A DNA stretch of 64,000 bases from Rubricella sp038526735 (lineage in GTDB: Bacteria; Pseudomonadota; Alphaproteobacteria; Rhodobacterales; Rhodobacteraceae): the NCBI GenBank assembly GCA_038526735.1, contig JBCBGM010000007.1, forward strand, positions 1-64,000, in the 5' to 3' direction. Below are positions 50,664-59,855 of this stretch, in pieces (position 1 is the first letter of the stretch; every line of letters begins with the position of its first letter). The translations under genes were made by a program, and so were the position numbers. Below the pieces are notes generated by a model, which saw only the letters and a list, made by a program, of their open reading frames with translations, made no database searches and was not told the DNA's origin.

Positions 50664-52421
50664 GTGCCTGACGGAAGCGATCCAAGCGGGCTGACCCCCG
50701 GCCGCCCGAAAGAGGAGCTTTGGCAGGACGCCGGGCTCGCGGCGGCGCTTTTGGGGGTCGATCCGGAGGGTTTGGGCGGCGCGGTTGTACGCGCGCGCCC
50801 CGGCCCTGCACGAGATCGGTGGTTGGAGATTGCAGCGCAGTTTCGCGGTGATCGACTGTCACCCAGGCGCGTGCCGGCATCGATTGATGATGAGCGATTG
50901 TTGGGCGGGCTAGACCTCGCGGCGACGCTGTCTTCTGGCAAGCCCATCGTTGCGCCAGGTGTGCTGGAAGAGGCCGCGGGTCGGGGCATTTTGCTGCCCA
51001 TGGCTGAGCGGGCGACGACTGCGCTGGCGGTCAAGATCGGGGCTGCGATGGATGCGGGCGGGCCGTTGCCGTTCATCGGTCTCGATGAAGGCGCAGAGCC
51101 CGATGATGTCGCGCCCGAGGCGTTGCTGGAGCGTGTGGCCTTCCGGCCTGACCTCACCGGCCTTGGCCTGCGCGACCTTACCCAGCCCGACATCAGCGTT
51201 GAAGAAATCGCGGGCGCGCAGCGGCGTTTGGCGACAACACATGTGCCCAATGAGGTGGTGAAAGCGATCGTCGCCACCGCCGCCGCATTTGGCATCACGT
51301 CGCTGCGAGCGCCGCAGTTCGCGATCGCCGCCGCGCGGGCGATTGCGGCGCTCAATGGTTCTGACGAGGTGGAGGAGTTGGAGGCGCAGGCTGCCGTACG
51401 CCTCGTTTTGGCGTGGAAAGCGCGGCAGTTGCCCGCCTCGCCAGAGGCGGCAGAAGAGCAACCGAGCGAAGAGCCAGCACCGCCTGACAACAACGATGCG
51501 TCGGAGGAAATCCCGCAGGATTTGCCAGACGACACTCCGGAAATGCCTGAAGCTTTGCCCGAAGAAATGCTGATTGAGGCCGCGCGCGCGGCCCTGCCTC
51601 CTGACCTTTTTGCGCAGCTTTTGGCGGGCTCCAGCCGCCGGATGCAGGCGGGCAGCACCGGGGCGGGTGAAGAGTCCATCTCACTCGCGCGCGGGCGACC
51701 GCTTGCGCCTAGGCCCGGGCATCGCGGCAATGGCGCGCGGCTGGATCTGGTGGCGACTTTGCGCACCGCAGCCCCTTGGCAGCCGCTGCGCAAGCGCACC
51801 AACCCCACCGATGGGGTGATTGTCACGCCCGAGGATTTTCGCATCAAACGCTTCCGCCGCAAGACCGAGAGCGCGCTGATCTTTGTCGTTGATGCCTCCG
51901 GCTCTGCCGCGGCTGCCCGTTTGGCAGAGGCGAAAGGGGCCATCGAGTTGATGCTGGCGGATGCGTATCAGCGGCGCGAGCAGGTCTCTCTGGTGAGTTT
52001 TCGCGGGGCGGGCGCAGAGGTTGCTTTGCCGCTCACGCGCAGTTTGGTGCAGGCAAAACGACGGCTGCAGGGCGTGCCGGGGGGCGGGGGAACGCCGCTC
52101 GCCTCGGGCTTAGCGCTGGCGCAGGAGGTTGCGGCGGGGGCCAAACGCTCTGGCATGACGCCGTTTTTGGTGTTTCTGACCGATGGGCGGGCGAACATCT
52201 GCCTTGATGGCGCGCCCGGGCGGCGGCAGGCGGCCGAGGATGCGAGCAAAGCTGCGCGCGCGTTTCGGCAAGAGGGGTTTGCGGCGGTGTTGATCGACAC
52301 GGCAAACCGCCCGCAAGCGTCTGCCGAAGCGTTGGCCGGCGAAATGGGCGCGCGCTATGTGCCGCTCCCGCGCGCGGGCAGCGAAGAGATGGCCCGCGTC
52401 GTGCAGGCGGCGACGGCCTAG
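50664..52421 (+). CDS. bchD: Magnesium chelatase subunit D
   Basis: 585 residues starting with GTG. An N-terminal AAA+-like domain lacking a proper Walker A, an acidic Pro/Glu/Asp linker (~265-305; EEQPSEEPAPPDNN and onward), and a C-terminal von Willebrand A (integrin I) domain with MIDAS VDASGSAAA (~410) and LTDGRANI. BchD bridges BchI rings to BchH. It starts 18 bases after bchI and ends 1 base before the bchO ATG. Confidence 0.96.
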   Translation: MPDGSDPSGLTPGRPKEELWQDAGLAAALLGVDPEGLGGAVVRARPGPARDRWLEIAAQFRGDRLSPRRVPASIDDERLLGGLDLAATLSSGKPIVAPGVLEEAAGRGILLPMAERATTALAVKIGAAMDAGGPLPFIGLDEGAEPDDVAPEALLERVAFRPDLTGLGLRDLTQPDISVEEIAGAQRRLATTHVPNEVVKAIVATAAAFGITSLRAPQFAIAAARAIAALNGSDEVEELEAQAAVRLVLAWKARQLPASPEAAEEQPSEEPAPPDNNDASEEIPQDLPDDTPEMPEALPEEMLIEAARAALPPDLFAQLLAGSSRRMQAGSTGAGEESISLARGRPLAPRPGHRGNGARLDLVATLRTAAPWQPLRKRTNPTDGVIVTPEDFRIKRFRRKTESALIFVVDASGSAAAARLAEAKGAIELMLADAYQRREQVSLVSFRGAGAEVALPLTRSLVQAKRRLQGVPGGGGTPLASGLALAQEVAAGAKRSGMTPFLVFLTDGRANICLDGAPGRRQAAEDASKAARAFRQEGFAAVLIDTANRPQASAEALAGEMGARYVPLPRAGSEEMARVVQAATA

Positions 52422-52422
52422 G

Positions 52423-53301
52423 ATGGGCTGGGCGCTCAAATGGGATGTGGAGGGCCGAGACTGGCCGCATCGCGCGCACTCCCGATTTGTGCAGGCGGCC
52501 GGATTGCGTTGGCACGTGCAGGTCGCGGGCGAAGGCCCGACGATCCTGCTCTTGCACGGCACGGGCGCTGCCAGCCACTCGTTTTCGCCGCTTTTGCCGC
52601 TGTTGGCAGGGCATGCGCGGGTTATTGTGCCCGATCTGCCGGGGCACGGGTTCACCGGTGCAGGTTCGGGCCGGCACACGCTGCCGGGCATGGCGCGGGC
52701 GCTGTCGGAGCTTTGCAAAACGCTGGGGTCTGTGCCCGACGTGATCATCGGGCACTCGGCGGGCGCGGCGATCGCGCTCCGGATGGTGCTGGATGGTGCG
52801 TCCCCGTCGCAGGTGATCGCGGTGAATGGCGCGTTAACCCCGTTTCGGGGTCTCGCGGCCTTGCTCTTTCCGGCGATGGCACGGGCCTTGGCGCTGAACC
52901 CGTTAACGCCGCTTGTGGCCTCTCGCGGTCTGTCTGATCCAACAACGATTGCGCGGATATTGTCGAGCAGCGGGGGCGAAAGCTACAGTGAGATGGCGGG
53001 GTATTATCAGACACTCGTTGCGAGCCCCGCGCATGTTGATGGCGCGCTCAAGATGATGGCGCGTTGGGATTTGGCGCCGCTGGAGCGTGCGTTGGGCCGG
53101 ATTTTGGTGCCCGTGACCCTGCTCTATGGCAGTGCTGACAAGGCCGTTCCGATGGGAGAGACGCAATGGGCCGCCAGCGCCATCCCGCAGAGCGAGGACA
53201 TCGTTTTCGAGGGGTTGGGCCACTTGATGCATGAAACCCACCCGGAAGAGATCGCCAAAGTGATCTTGGAACGGGTCCCTGCGGGCGCCGTTAACATTTG
53301 A
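52423..53301 (+). CDS. bchO: BchO, alpha/beta hydrolase of the Mg-chelatase operon
   Basis: 292 residues. Begins WALKWDVEGRDWPHRAHSRFV as in other BchO proteins, then an alpha/beta hydrolase fold with LLLHGTGAASHSF (~44-56), nucleophile elbow IIGHSAGAAIALRM (Ser ~111) and His in GLGHLMHE. Located as usual after bchD. Biochemical role is not settled; it is linked to early bacteriochlorophyll synthesis. Last gene of the crtA-bchIDO unit. Confidence 0.95.
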   Translation: MGWALKWDVEGRDWPHRAHSRFVQAAGLRWHVQVAGEGPTILLLHGTGAASHSFSPLLPLLAGHARVIVPDLPGHGFTGAGSGRHTLPGMARALSELCKTLGSVPDVIIGHSAGAAIALRMVLDGASPSQVIAVNGALTPFRGLAALLFPAMARALALNPLTPLVASRGLSDPTTIARILSSSGGESYSEMAGYYQTLVASPAHVDGALKMMARWDLAPLERALGRILVPVTLLYGSADKAVPMGETQWAASAIPQSEDIVFEGLGHLMHETHPEEIAKVILERVPAGAVNI

Positions 53302-53344
53302 GAAACCATGTTGCGCGAATTTCGACCTCGGAACGGAGGTTGGA

Positions 53345-54847
53345 ATGGTTGCGCGCGCCTATACGGTGGCATTTCAGGGCGTCGAGGCGCGCTTGGTGGA
53401 GCTGCAATGCGCGCTTTCACCCGGCTTGCCCTCGTTCACGCTGGTCGGTTTGCCCGACAAGGCCGTCTCAGAAGCCAAAGAGCGGGTGCGCGCGGCGTTG
53501 ACCGCGCTGGGCATCGCGCTCCCCTCCAAACGCATCACGATTAACCTTTCGCCAGCGGATTTGCCGAAAGAGGGCTCTCATTTCGACCTGCCCATCGCGC
53601 TCTCGGTGTTGGCGGCGATGGATGTGATCCCGGCGGAGGAGGCGGCGCAATCCGTCGCCCTCGGGGAGTTGTCGCTGGATGGCGGGTTGGTGCCCGTGAT
53701 CGGCGCGTTGCCCGCCGCTTTGCGTGCGGCGGAGGAGGATTGCGGGCTGATCTGCCCCGAGCGTTGTGGGGCAGAGGCGGCCTGGGTGGGCGCTGTAAAG
53801 GTGCTCGCGGCGCCCACGCTCCTGTCGATCATTAACCATTTCAAAGGAAAAATGACTCTGCCGACGGCGGAGCCGGGTACTGTCTCAAGCGCTGCGTCCT
53901 TGCCGGACATGGCTGATGTGAAGGGGCAAGAGCGGGCAAAACGCGCCGTAGAGATTGCAGCGGCCGGGCGGCATCACCTCTTGATGGTGGGCGAACCCGG
54001 CTCAGGCAAATCGATGATGGCGGATCGGATTCGCGGGCTGATGCCGCCGCTCTCTCCGGCGGAGGCGTTGGAGACCTCGATGATCCACTCGCTCGCGGGG
54101 CTTTTGGAGGATGGCGGCATTCAGGCCGAACGCCCGTTTCGCGCGCCGCATCACACGGCCTCTATGGCCGCTGTCGTGGGCGGTGGGCGGCGTGCCGGGC
54201 CGGGCGAGATCAGTCTCGCGCATAATGGTGTGCTGTTCATGGATGAGTTGCCGGAGTTTCCTCGCCCCGTCTTGGAGACGCTGCGCCAACCGATTGAGAC
54301 CGGCGAGGTGATCGTCGCGCGGGCGAATGCGCATGTGAAGTATCCGTGCAAGTTCCTGCTGGTCGCGGCTGCGAACCCCTGCCGTTGTGGCTATCTCGCG
54401 GACCCTGAGCGTGCCTGCGGAAAGGCGCCGCTCTGTGGGCAGGATTATCTGGGCCGCATCTCTGGCCCCTTGATGGATCGGTTCGACCTGCGGGTTGATG
54501 TGCCGCCCGTCGCGCTAGACGATTTGCGGGCAGAGCACCGTGCAGAGCCCTCCGCCGCGATTGCAGAGCGGGTGGCGAACGCGCGGGCGCGGCAGTTGGA
54601 GCGGTACGCGGATGATACCTTGGTACGGGTCAACGCCGACGCCGACGGCGATCTGTTAACCAAACATTCAACGCCTGATACTGAGGGGCAGGCGCTGCTC
54701 GACAAGGTTGCCGAGCATAAACGCCTGACAGCGCGCGGCTATCACCGGGTGCTGCGGGTTGCGCGCACCATTGCCGACCTGGCGGATGCGGGCGAGATCA
54801 ATCGCACCCATATCGCAGAGGCGATTGATTACCGTTTGGCGATCTAG
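53345..54847 (+). CDS. YifB/ComM-type AAA ATPase (Mg-chelatase-like)
   Basis: 500 residues. N-terminal ChlI-like domain (VEARLVELQCALSPGLPSFTLVGLPD), AAA+ core with Walker A GEPGSGKSM (~218) and Walker B ELPEFPR-type segment following VLFMD, Cys residues in ANPCRCGYLADPERACGKAPLCGQ (likely zinc) and a C-terminal helicase-like lid. In naturally competent bacteria ComM promotes branch migration. Although it resembles BchI, it is a different family; its position right after bchO is probably chance. Confidence 0.95.
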   Translation: MVARAYTVAFQGVEARLVELQCALSPGLPSFTLVGLPDKAVSEAKERVRAALTALGIALPSKRITINLSPADLPKEGSHFDLPIALSVLAAMDVIPAEEAAQSVALGELSLDGGLVPVIGALPAALRAAEEDCGLICPERCGAEAAWVGAVKVLAAPTLLSIINHFKGKMTLPTAEPGTVSSAASLPDMADVKGQERAKRAVEIAAAGRHHLLMVGEPGSGKSMMADRIRGLMPPLSPAEALETSMIHSLAGLLEDGGIQAERPFRAPHHTASMAAVVGGGRRAGPGEISLAHNGVLFMDELPEFPRPVLETLRQPIETGEVIVARANAHVKYPCKFLLVAAANPCRCGYLADPERACGKAPLCGQDYLGRISGPLMDRFDLRVDVPPVALDDLRAEHRAEPSAAIAERVANARARQLERYADDTLVRVNADADGDLLTKHSTPDTEGQALLDKVAEHKRLTARGYHRVLRVARTIADLADAGEINRTHIAEAIDYRLAI

Positions 54848-55749
54848 GCGAGGTGGCGTTTGACGAAGGCGGCGGCGTGATTGAGCGCCTCGTCTGACTC
54901 TCGGACAATGCCTTGGAATATCTGCCAGACATGGGGTGTTTCTTGCCAATAGCGCAGCTCAACCGGCACGCCTTGCGCGGTCAGCGCGTCGGCCATGTGT
55001 TGCGCGTCATCCTCGAGCACTTCGGCGCGGCTCGCCTGTATCAGCACCGGCGGCGCCCCTGTGAACGCGCCGAACAGGGGGGAGGCGCGCGGGTCTTTCG
55101 GGTCAGCCCCCGCGAGCACCATTTCGATCACCTCGGCCATGCGGCTGGCAGGCACGAGGGCATCCCGCTCGGCGTTGCGGGTGATGCTTTTGGCGCGCAT
55201 CGTCATATCCACCCAGGGCGAAAACGCCACGACGTAGGCGGGTTTGGGCAGATTTTCGGTGCAAATCACGTGCAAAAGGGCAAGCGCGAGGCCCCCGCCA
55301 GAGCTATCTCCTGCGAGGATGATTTCGGCGGGTCGCTGATCCGTGTCGATCAGCGCGCGGTACGCGGCAAGGGCATCATCCACCGCTGCCGGAAACGGGT
55401 TTTCGGGGGCGAGACGGTAATCGGGCACCACAGCTCTCGCCCCAATGCGCTGAGCGAGGGCCGCGGCGAGGTGCTTATGCGTGTCTGCCGAGCCGCGCAC
55501 ATACCCGCCGCCGTGCAGGAACAAGACCACACGGGTGTCGGATGCACCGGGCGGGCTGAGCAATATCTGCTGCAGCGCGCCGTGGTTAACGCTATTCTCA
55601 GTCTCCACCGTGCCGGGAGGCATTTTGAACAGGCGTTTGGCGGTGCGCTCCAGCCGCGCGCGGGGCACATCCAGTGTGGTAAACTTCGCGTTGCGGCGTT
55701 TCTCGACCAGCCGCAGGTAGACGTTGAGAACCCGCAGCAGCGCGCTCAT
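54844..55749 (-). CDS. Alpha/beta hydrolase of the hormone-sensitive-lipase group
   Basis: 301-residue carboxylesterase. HGGGYVRG oxyanion motif (~79-86), nucleophile in GDSSGGGLALALL (Ser ~147), Asp in AEVLEDDAQ region and His in TPHVWQ. Acts on short-chain esters in characterised relatives. No signal peptide. Its start overlaps the gshB stop by four bases, so the two are co-translated; functional link unknown. It overlaps the YifB stop on the opposite strand. Confidence 0.9.
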   Translation of the reverse strand: MSALLRVLNVYLRLVEKRRNAKFTTLDVPRARLERTAKRLFKMPPGTVETENSVNHGALQQILLSPPGASDTRVVLFLHGGGYVRGSADTHKHLAAALAQRIGARAVVPDYRLAPENPFPAAVDDALAAYRALIDTDQRPAEIILAGDSSGGGLALALLHVICTENLPKPAYVVAFSPWVDMTMRAKSITRNAERDALVPASRMAEVIEMVLAGADPKDPRASPLFGAFTGAPPVLIQASRAEVLEDDAQHMADALTAQGVPVELRYWQETPHVWQIFQGIVRESDEALNHAAAFVKRHLA

Positions 55750-56687
55750 CCGACCTTTGCCTCGATCGCATCCCAGATTTTGCCAGCGATGTTGATGCCG
55801 TCAAAACGCTCAAGCTCTTGGATACCAGTGGGGGAGGTCACGTTGATCTCGGTGAGCCAGTTTCCAATGACGTCGATCCCGACGAAAATCTGCCCCTTTT
55901 CGCGCAACAAAGGCCTGATGGCCGCGCAAATCTCCCGGTCACGGTCGGTCAGGGCGACCGCCTCCGCCCGGCCACCGACATGGAGGTTTGAGCGGGTCTC
56001 TCCGGCGGCAGGCACGCGGTTGATGGCGCCCACAGGCTCCCCGTTAACCAAGATCACGCGTTTATCTCCCGCAGAGACATCGGGCAAAAACTTCTGCATG
56101 ATCAGAGGCTCACGGTTGATGCCGGTGAAGAGCTCGTGCAGCGAGTTGAGGTTGCGGTCCTCAGGCGTGAGGCGAAACACGCCCGCGCCGCCATTGCCGT
56201 AAAGCGGCTTCAGGATCACATCGCCATGGGTAGCTTTGAACGCCTTCAGCGTCTCAAGATCCCGCGCAATGAGTGTGGGCGGGGTGAGCTCCGGGAATTG
56301 CAGAACCAGCAGTTTTTCGGGGTAGTTGCGCACCCAAAACGGGTCATTCACCACCAGCGTGCTGTCAGGTGTCATGTCGAGCAGGTGGGTGGTGGTGATG
56401 TAGCCCATGTCGAAGGGCGGGTCTTGGCGGAGCCAGACGACATCCATCTCTGACAGCGGGGTGCGGCGTGGGTTTGAGAGAGCGAAATGGTCGCCTTTCA
56501 CCCGCTGCACGCTCACGTCAGAGCCGCGGGCGTAGACCTCGCCGCTCTCATAGCTCACCTGATCGGGGGTGTAGTAGAACAGCGCATGCCCGCGTGCCTG
56601 TGCCTCCTCCATGATGCGAAAGGTGGAGTCAGCGTCGATGTCGATCGGCGCGATCGGGTCCATCTGGACCGCAACATTCAGGGGCAT
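55746..56687 (-). CDS. gshB: Glutathione synthetase
   Basis: ATP-grasp enzyme joining gamma-glutamylcysteine and glycine. 313 residues. N-terminal NVAVQMDPIAPIDIDADST, ATP-grasp LKPLYGNGGAGVFRL (~160-174), and the metal-binding end FVGIDVIGNWLTEINVTSPTGIQEL. Upstream of the esterase gene on the same strand, with the BON lipoprotein 18 bases further upstream. Confidence 0.97.
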   Translation of the reverse strand: MPLNVAVQMDPIAPIDIDADSTFRIMEEAQARGHALFYYTPDQVSYESGEVYARGSDVSVQRVKGDHFALSNPRRTPLSEMDVVWLRQDPPFDMGYITTTHLLDMTPDSTLVVNDPFWVRNYPEKLLVLQFPELTPPTLIARDLETLKAFKATHGDVILKPLYGNGGAGVFRLTPEDRNLNSLHELFTGINREPLIMQKFLPDVSAGDKRVILVNGEPVGAINRVPAAGETRSNLHVGGRAEAVALTDRDREICAAIRPLLREKGQIFVGIDVIGNWLTEINVTSPTGIQELERFDGINIAGKIWDAIEAKVG

Positions 56688-56705
56688 TTCGACGTCCTAT
56701 GGGGC

Positions 56706-57305
56706 TTAGCTTCCGGTGCGGATCGGATCATCCACCAGAAGGACATGGCTCACAACCCGTGCCGCGCCACCCAGACGGCTCATCTCTTCGACGACGCGGC
56801 GCAGCTCATCCTCGCTTTGCGCGAGCCCGTTGATATGGACAGTGCCGTTGATCACGGTGATCGAGTAGTTGATCGAGGGGACATCCTCGAGGGCAAGCAA
56901 CCGCAGCCGCGCAGTGTTGGCGATGCGTACGTCTTGCAAAATTTGACCGCGAGAGCGTACGCCCCCCGTTTCGATCACATTCTTGACGGAGAGCACGCCG
57001 GGCGTCTCGCGCGCGATTTGCTCGGCCCGGGCGGATTGCTCCTTGCGGTTGAGCGTGCCCATCAGCGTGACCCGGCCCTCCTGCACATGGGTGCTGAGGC
57101 CCACAAACACCTGATCCGGCTCGCGGATCAGCGCTGCATCAAGCCGCGCGTTGATGTCCGCATCGCTCAGCGCTGCGGCGGTAGAGCGCTCTTGCTGCGA
57201 GGTGATCCCCACTGCCGCTGCCCCTGCCACCACAACCGGGGCGCAGCCTGCACATGATAAAGCCACCGCCAAAGCGGTGGTCGCCAGTTTTGAATGTCTG
57301 CTCAT
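56706..57305 (-). CDS. BON-domain lipoprotein (DolP/YraP-like)
   Basis: 199 residues. Signal peptide with lipobox SCAGC (~17-21) and a short hydrophobic stretch, then two BON domains: DADINARLDAALI...VGLSTHVQEGRVTLMGTL (~47-85) and ILQDVRIANTARLRLL...YSITVINGTVHINGLA (~120-160). Like E. coli DolP it may bind anionic phospholipids and support outer-membrane integrity. Grouping with yraN and an LpoA-like gene repeats the yraP-yraN-lpoA-rsmI neighbourhood of gammaproteobacteria. Confidence 0.93.
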   Translation of the reverse strand: MSRHSKLATTALAVALSCAGCAPVVVAGAAAVGITSQQERSTAAALSDADINARLDAALIREPDQVFVGLSTHVQEGRVTLMGTLNRKEQSARAEQIARETPGVLSVKNVIETGGVRSRGQILQDVRIANTARLRLLALEDVPSINYSITVINGTVHINGLAQSEDELRRVVEEMSRLGGAARVVSHVLLVDDPIRTGS

Positions 57306-57324
57306 CGCCGTCTCAGTGTCCTGC

Positions 57325-57666
57325 TTAGACTGTTATATTCTCCACGATCTCGGCACCTCCGCCGTGATCGAGCAGGACTGCATCGAAACGCATAAGGGTA
57401 TCTTCGCCAAGCCCACTTCGGTTCAAATAAACCCGAGCGGCATTCTGAATACGCGTCAGTTGGCGAAAGTTGATGGACGCTGCAGCCGCTTCCAGCGTTT
57501 TGCGCGCCTTCACCTCAACAAACACGAGAACGTCTGCAACTTGCGCGATAAAGTCAATCTCGCCCTCGCGCACGCGAAACCGTTTGGCGATGATCTTGCC
57601 GCCTTGAGCGCGGTAGAGCCGTTCTGCGGCTTCCTCTGCGGCAAGGACGAACTGGTGTCTGCTCAT
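57325..57666 (-). CDS. yraN: UPF0102 protein YraN
   Basis: 113 residues with a Holliday-resolvase-like PD-(D/E)xK core: EEAAERLYRAQGGKIIAKRFRVREGEIDFIAQ and VFVEVKARK (~48-56). Function unproven; a nuclease role has been proposed for the family. The start overlaps the rsmI stop by four bases (ATGA). Confidence 0.93.
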   Translation of the reverse strand: MSRHQFVLAAEEAAERLYRAQGGKIIAKRFRVREGEIDFIAQVADVLVFVEVKARKTLEAAAASINFRQLTRIQNAARVYLNRSGLGEDTLMRFDAVLLDHGGGAEIVENITV

Positions 57667-58532
57667 GGCTGTGGACCTTTCTTGAGCACCTGCGCGCGAT
57701 TGTACGCCTCACGCCGGGGGATGTTCAGGGCATTGGCGACGGCCCTTGCCGCATCTTTTACCGAGAGTGTTTCAAGAGCGTTAATCAGGGCAGCGTCCAC
57801 ATCCTCTGTCTCAGGCTCTGGGGCTATGTAGGGCGCGATGAGAAGCACACATTCACCACGCAATTGCGGCATCTCCTTCAACTGCGACTTTAGCTCTCCA
57901 ATCGGCCCCCGCAAAACCTCTTCGAACCGTTTGGTTAACTCGCGGCAGAGGGCGACGTCTCGGTCATCGCTGATGAGGGGGGTCAATGCGTCCAGGAGTT
58001 GTGGGATGCGGCGGGCGGATTCGTATAAGATCACCGTGGCGGGTTGGGTGGCGATCTCAGACAGCCACCGGGACCGCGCGCCGCCTTTTGCGGGGGGGAA
58101 GCCAGCGAACAGGAAGCGGTCGCTGGGCAATCCGGCCACGGTGAGTGCTGCGAGTGCTGCACTGGCACCGGGGTTGCTGAAGACGGGCAGATCTTCCGCC
58201 CGTGCCGCCCGGACCAAATCGAACCCCGGGTCAGAGACGAGCGGCGTGCCCGCTTCAGACGCATAGGCGACGGACTTTCCGGCGCGGAGCAGCCCCAGCA
58301 GCTTGGGGCGGGCGGTGGCGCCGTTGTGATCGTGGTAGGGCAGGATGTCTCGCCCGCTGCGCGGTATTCCGTGGATCTCCATCAATCGACGCAGCGAGCG
58401 GGTGTCTTCCGCCGCCAGCACATCCGCGATGCTCAGCGTGTCGAGGGCGCGCAGGGTGATGTCGCGCGCGTTCCCGATGGGCGTCGAAACAATGTACAGC
58501 CCCGGAGCGAGCGCTTGTGGCGCTTGTGACAT
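57663..58532 (-). CDS. rsmI: 16S rRNA (cytidine-1402 2'-O)-methyltransferase RsmI
   Basis: 289 residues. Family blocks: GLYIVSTPIGNARDITLRAL, LAAEDTRSLRRLMEIHG, YASEAGTPLVSDPGFDLV and FNPGASA-like SNPGASAALAAL. It methylates C1402 with RsmH. The ATG at 58532 has GAGG 8 bases upstream; earlier in-frame starts only add low-complexity residues that would overlap the divergent lipoprotein gene. Divergent from the LpoA-like gene, coupled to yraN. Confidence 0.96.
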   Translation of the reverse strand: MSQAPQALAPGLYIVSTPIGNARDITLRALDTLSIADVLAAEDTRSLRRLMEIHGIPRSGRDILPYHDHNGATARPKLLGLLRAGKSVAYASEAGTPLVSDPGFDLVRAARAEDLPVFSNPGASAALAALTVAGLPSDRFLFAGFPPAKGGARSRWLSEIATQPATVILYESARRIPQLLDALTPLISDDRDVALCRELTKRFEEVLRGPIGELKSQLKEMPQLRGECVLLIAPYIAPEPETEDVDAALINALETLSVKDAARAVANALNIPRREAYNRAQVLKKGPQP

Positions 58533-58637
58533 CGGCGCTGCCTCTTGGAGTTTACTTGCGAGTGGTCGCGTTTTATCTCGCTGGAGCATGACACACAATG
58601 ATCGGGCGACCGCATGCGCGCCGGGAAGGCAGTCAGA

Positions 58638-59852
58638 ATGAACTTCGCTCAGCGGCTTTTGGTTTTGTCGGTTTGTGCTTTGGCCGCGTGCGCGCCGCCG
58701 TCCGAGCCTGAGGTTTCTGCCCCCGTTGAGGCGCAGCCCACCACGCCGCCGCCCCCGGTGGTCGTAGAGCCGAACAGCTTCAACCCAAACCAGCCGGTTG
58801 TGCTGGGGCTCTTGGTGCCCGCCAATAGCGGCAATGATCAGACCGATGCACTGGCGCAAAGTCTGATCAACGCCGCTGATATGGCTGTTGATGAGCTTGG
58901 GCGGGGGCAGTTTTTTGTGAACTCTTACGCCACCGGCGGCGACGCCGCGATTGCCGCTGACATGGCGAGCCTTGCGATGACCGATGGTGCACGGATGATC
59001 ATCGGGCCGCTGTTCTCCACCTCTGTCCGCACCGTGGTGCCAGTCGCGGGGCGGGAGAGTGTTCCGGTGCTGGCGCTCTCAAACAACACCGCTGTGCGAA
59101 CCGAGGGCGCATGGCTCTTGGGCGTGACGTTTGATGCCCGCGCGCAGCGGATCGTTTCGGAGGCGGTAGATCGCGAGGTCACGCGGCTGGGCGTCATTTA
59201 CTCGGCGGATGTGGAGGGGCGCGCGGCGCGGGATGCGATTGTGCGCGCTGCCGTTGGCTCTGGGCTCAATGTGGTGGCGCAAGCCTCTTATGAGCGGTCG
59301 CAGCAGGGCATTCAGGATGCAGCTGAGCTTTACGTGCAGACTATGCTCGATGCTGAGGCGGAGATGGTCGTAATGACCGACCGCGACAGTGGTTTGATCT
59401 TTGCGGCGTCTTTTCTGCGGCTCTTTGGGCTCGATACAGGGCGCTTTCCGGTTGCCTCTGTCCAGCCTTTGGGCAGTGAGATTTACAGCGTCGATCCGGC
59501 CCTCCAAAGCACGCTCTACGCAGCCCCCGCGACAGCTGATCTGGAGGCATTTGCCACCCGCTACGAGGCCCGGTTTGGGGAGGCACCGCACCCGCTCGCA
59601 CCGCTCACCTATGAGGCGGTGAGCGTTGCTGTGGCCCTGGTGAATGAGGCGCGGCGCACCGGCGATATCACTCCGTTTGGGCCCGATGACCTTACACGCC
59701 CCGCCGGGTATGCTGGCCCGCAGGGGGCCTTCAGGCTCACGCGGGAGGGTGTGACAGATCGTGGCCTCTCGGTCTTTTCGGTCAGTCGGCGCGGAGACAC
59801 CGAGGTCAGCCCGGCCCGCCTCCCATCGCCGCGCTTTGGTACGGGAAGCTAG
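58638..59852 (+). CDS. LpoA-like penicillin-binding-protein activator lipoprotein
   Basis: 404 residues. Signal peptide with lipobox ALAAC (~14-18), a Pro-rich linker (TTPPPPVVVEP), then a periplasmic-binding type I fold (VVLGLLVPANSGN, MIIGPLFSTSVRTVVPVAG, VPVLALSNN) equal to the C-terminal half of LpoA. The TPR N-terminal half of E. coli LpoA is absent, as usual in alphaproteobacteria. It probably stimulates a peptidoglycan synthase. Next to rsmI, as in enterics. Confidence 0.88.
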   Translation: MNFAQRLLVLSVCALAACAPPSEPEVSAPVEAQPTTPPPPVVVEPNSFNPNQPVVLGLLVPANSGNDQTDALAQSLINAADMAVDELGRGQFFVNSYATGGDAAIAADMASLAMTDGARMIIGPLFSTSVRTVVPVAGRESVPVLALSNNTAVRTEGAWLLGVTFDARAQRIVSEAVDREVTRLGVIYSADVEGRAARDAIVRAAVGSGLNVVAQASYERSQQGIQDAAELYVQTMLDAEAEMVVMTDRDSGLIFAASFLRLFGLDTGRFPVASVQPLGSEIYSVDPALQSTLYAAPATADLEAFATRYEARFGEAPHPLAPLTYEAVSVAVALVNEARRTGDITPFGPDDLTRPAGYAGPQGAFRLTREGVTDRGLSVFSVSRRGDTEVSPARLPSPRFGTGS

Positions 59853-59855
59853 GCG

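Noticed and set aside
50501..51943. Minus-strand open frame (480 codons) across bchD
   Set aside because: Ser/Arg/Ala-rich shadow of bchD.
53345..54847. YifB/ComM gene as a second Mg-chelatase subunit
   Set aside because: The Cys-rich zinc region and the N-terminal ChlI-like domain define the YifB/ComM family, which is not part of pigment synthesis.
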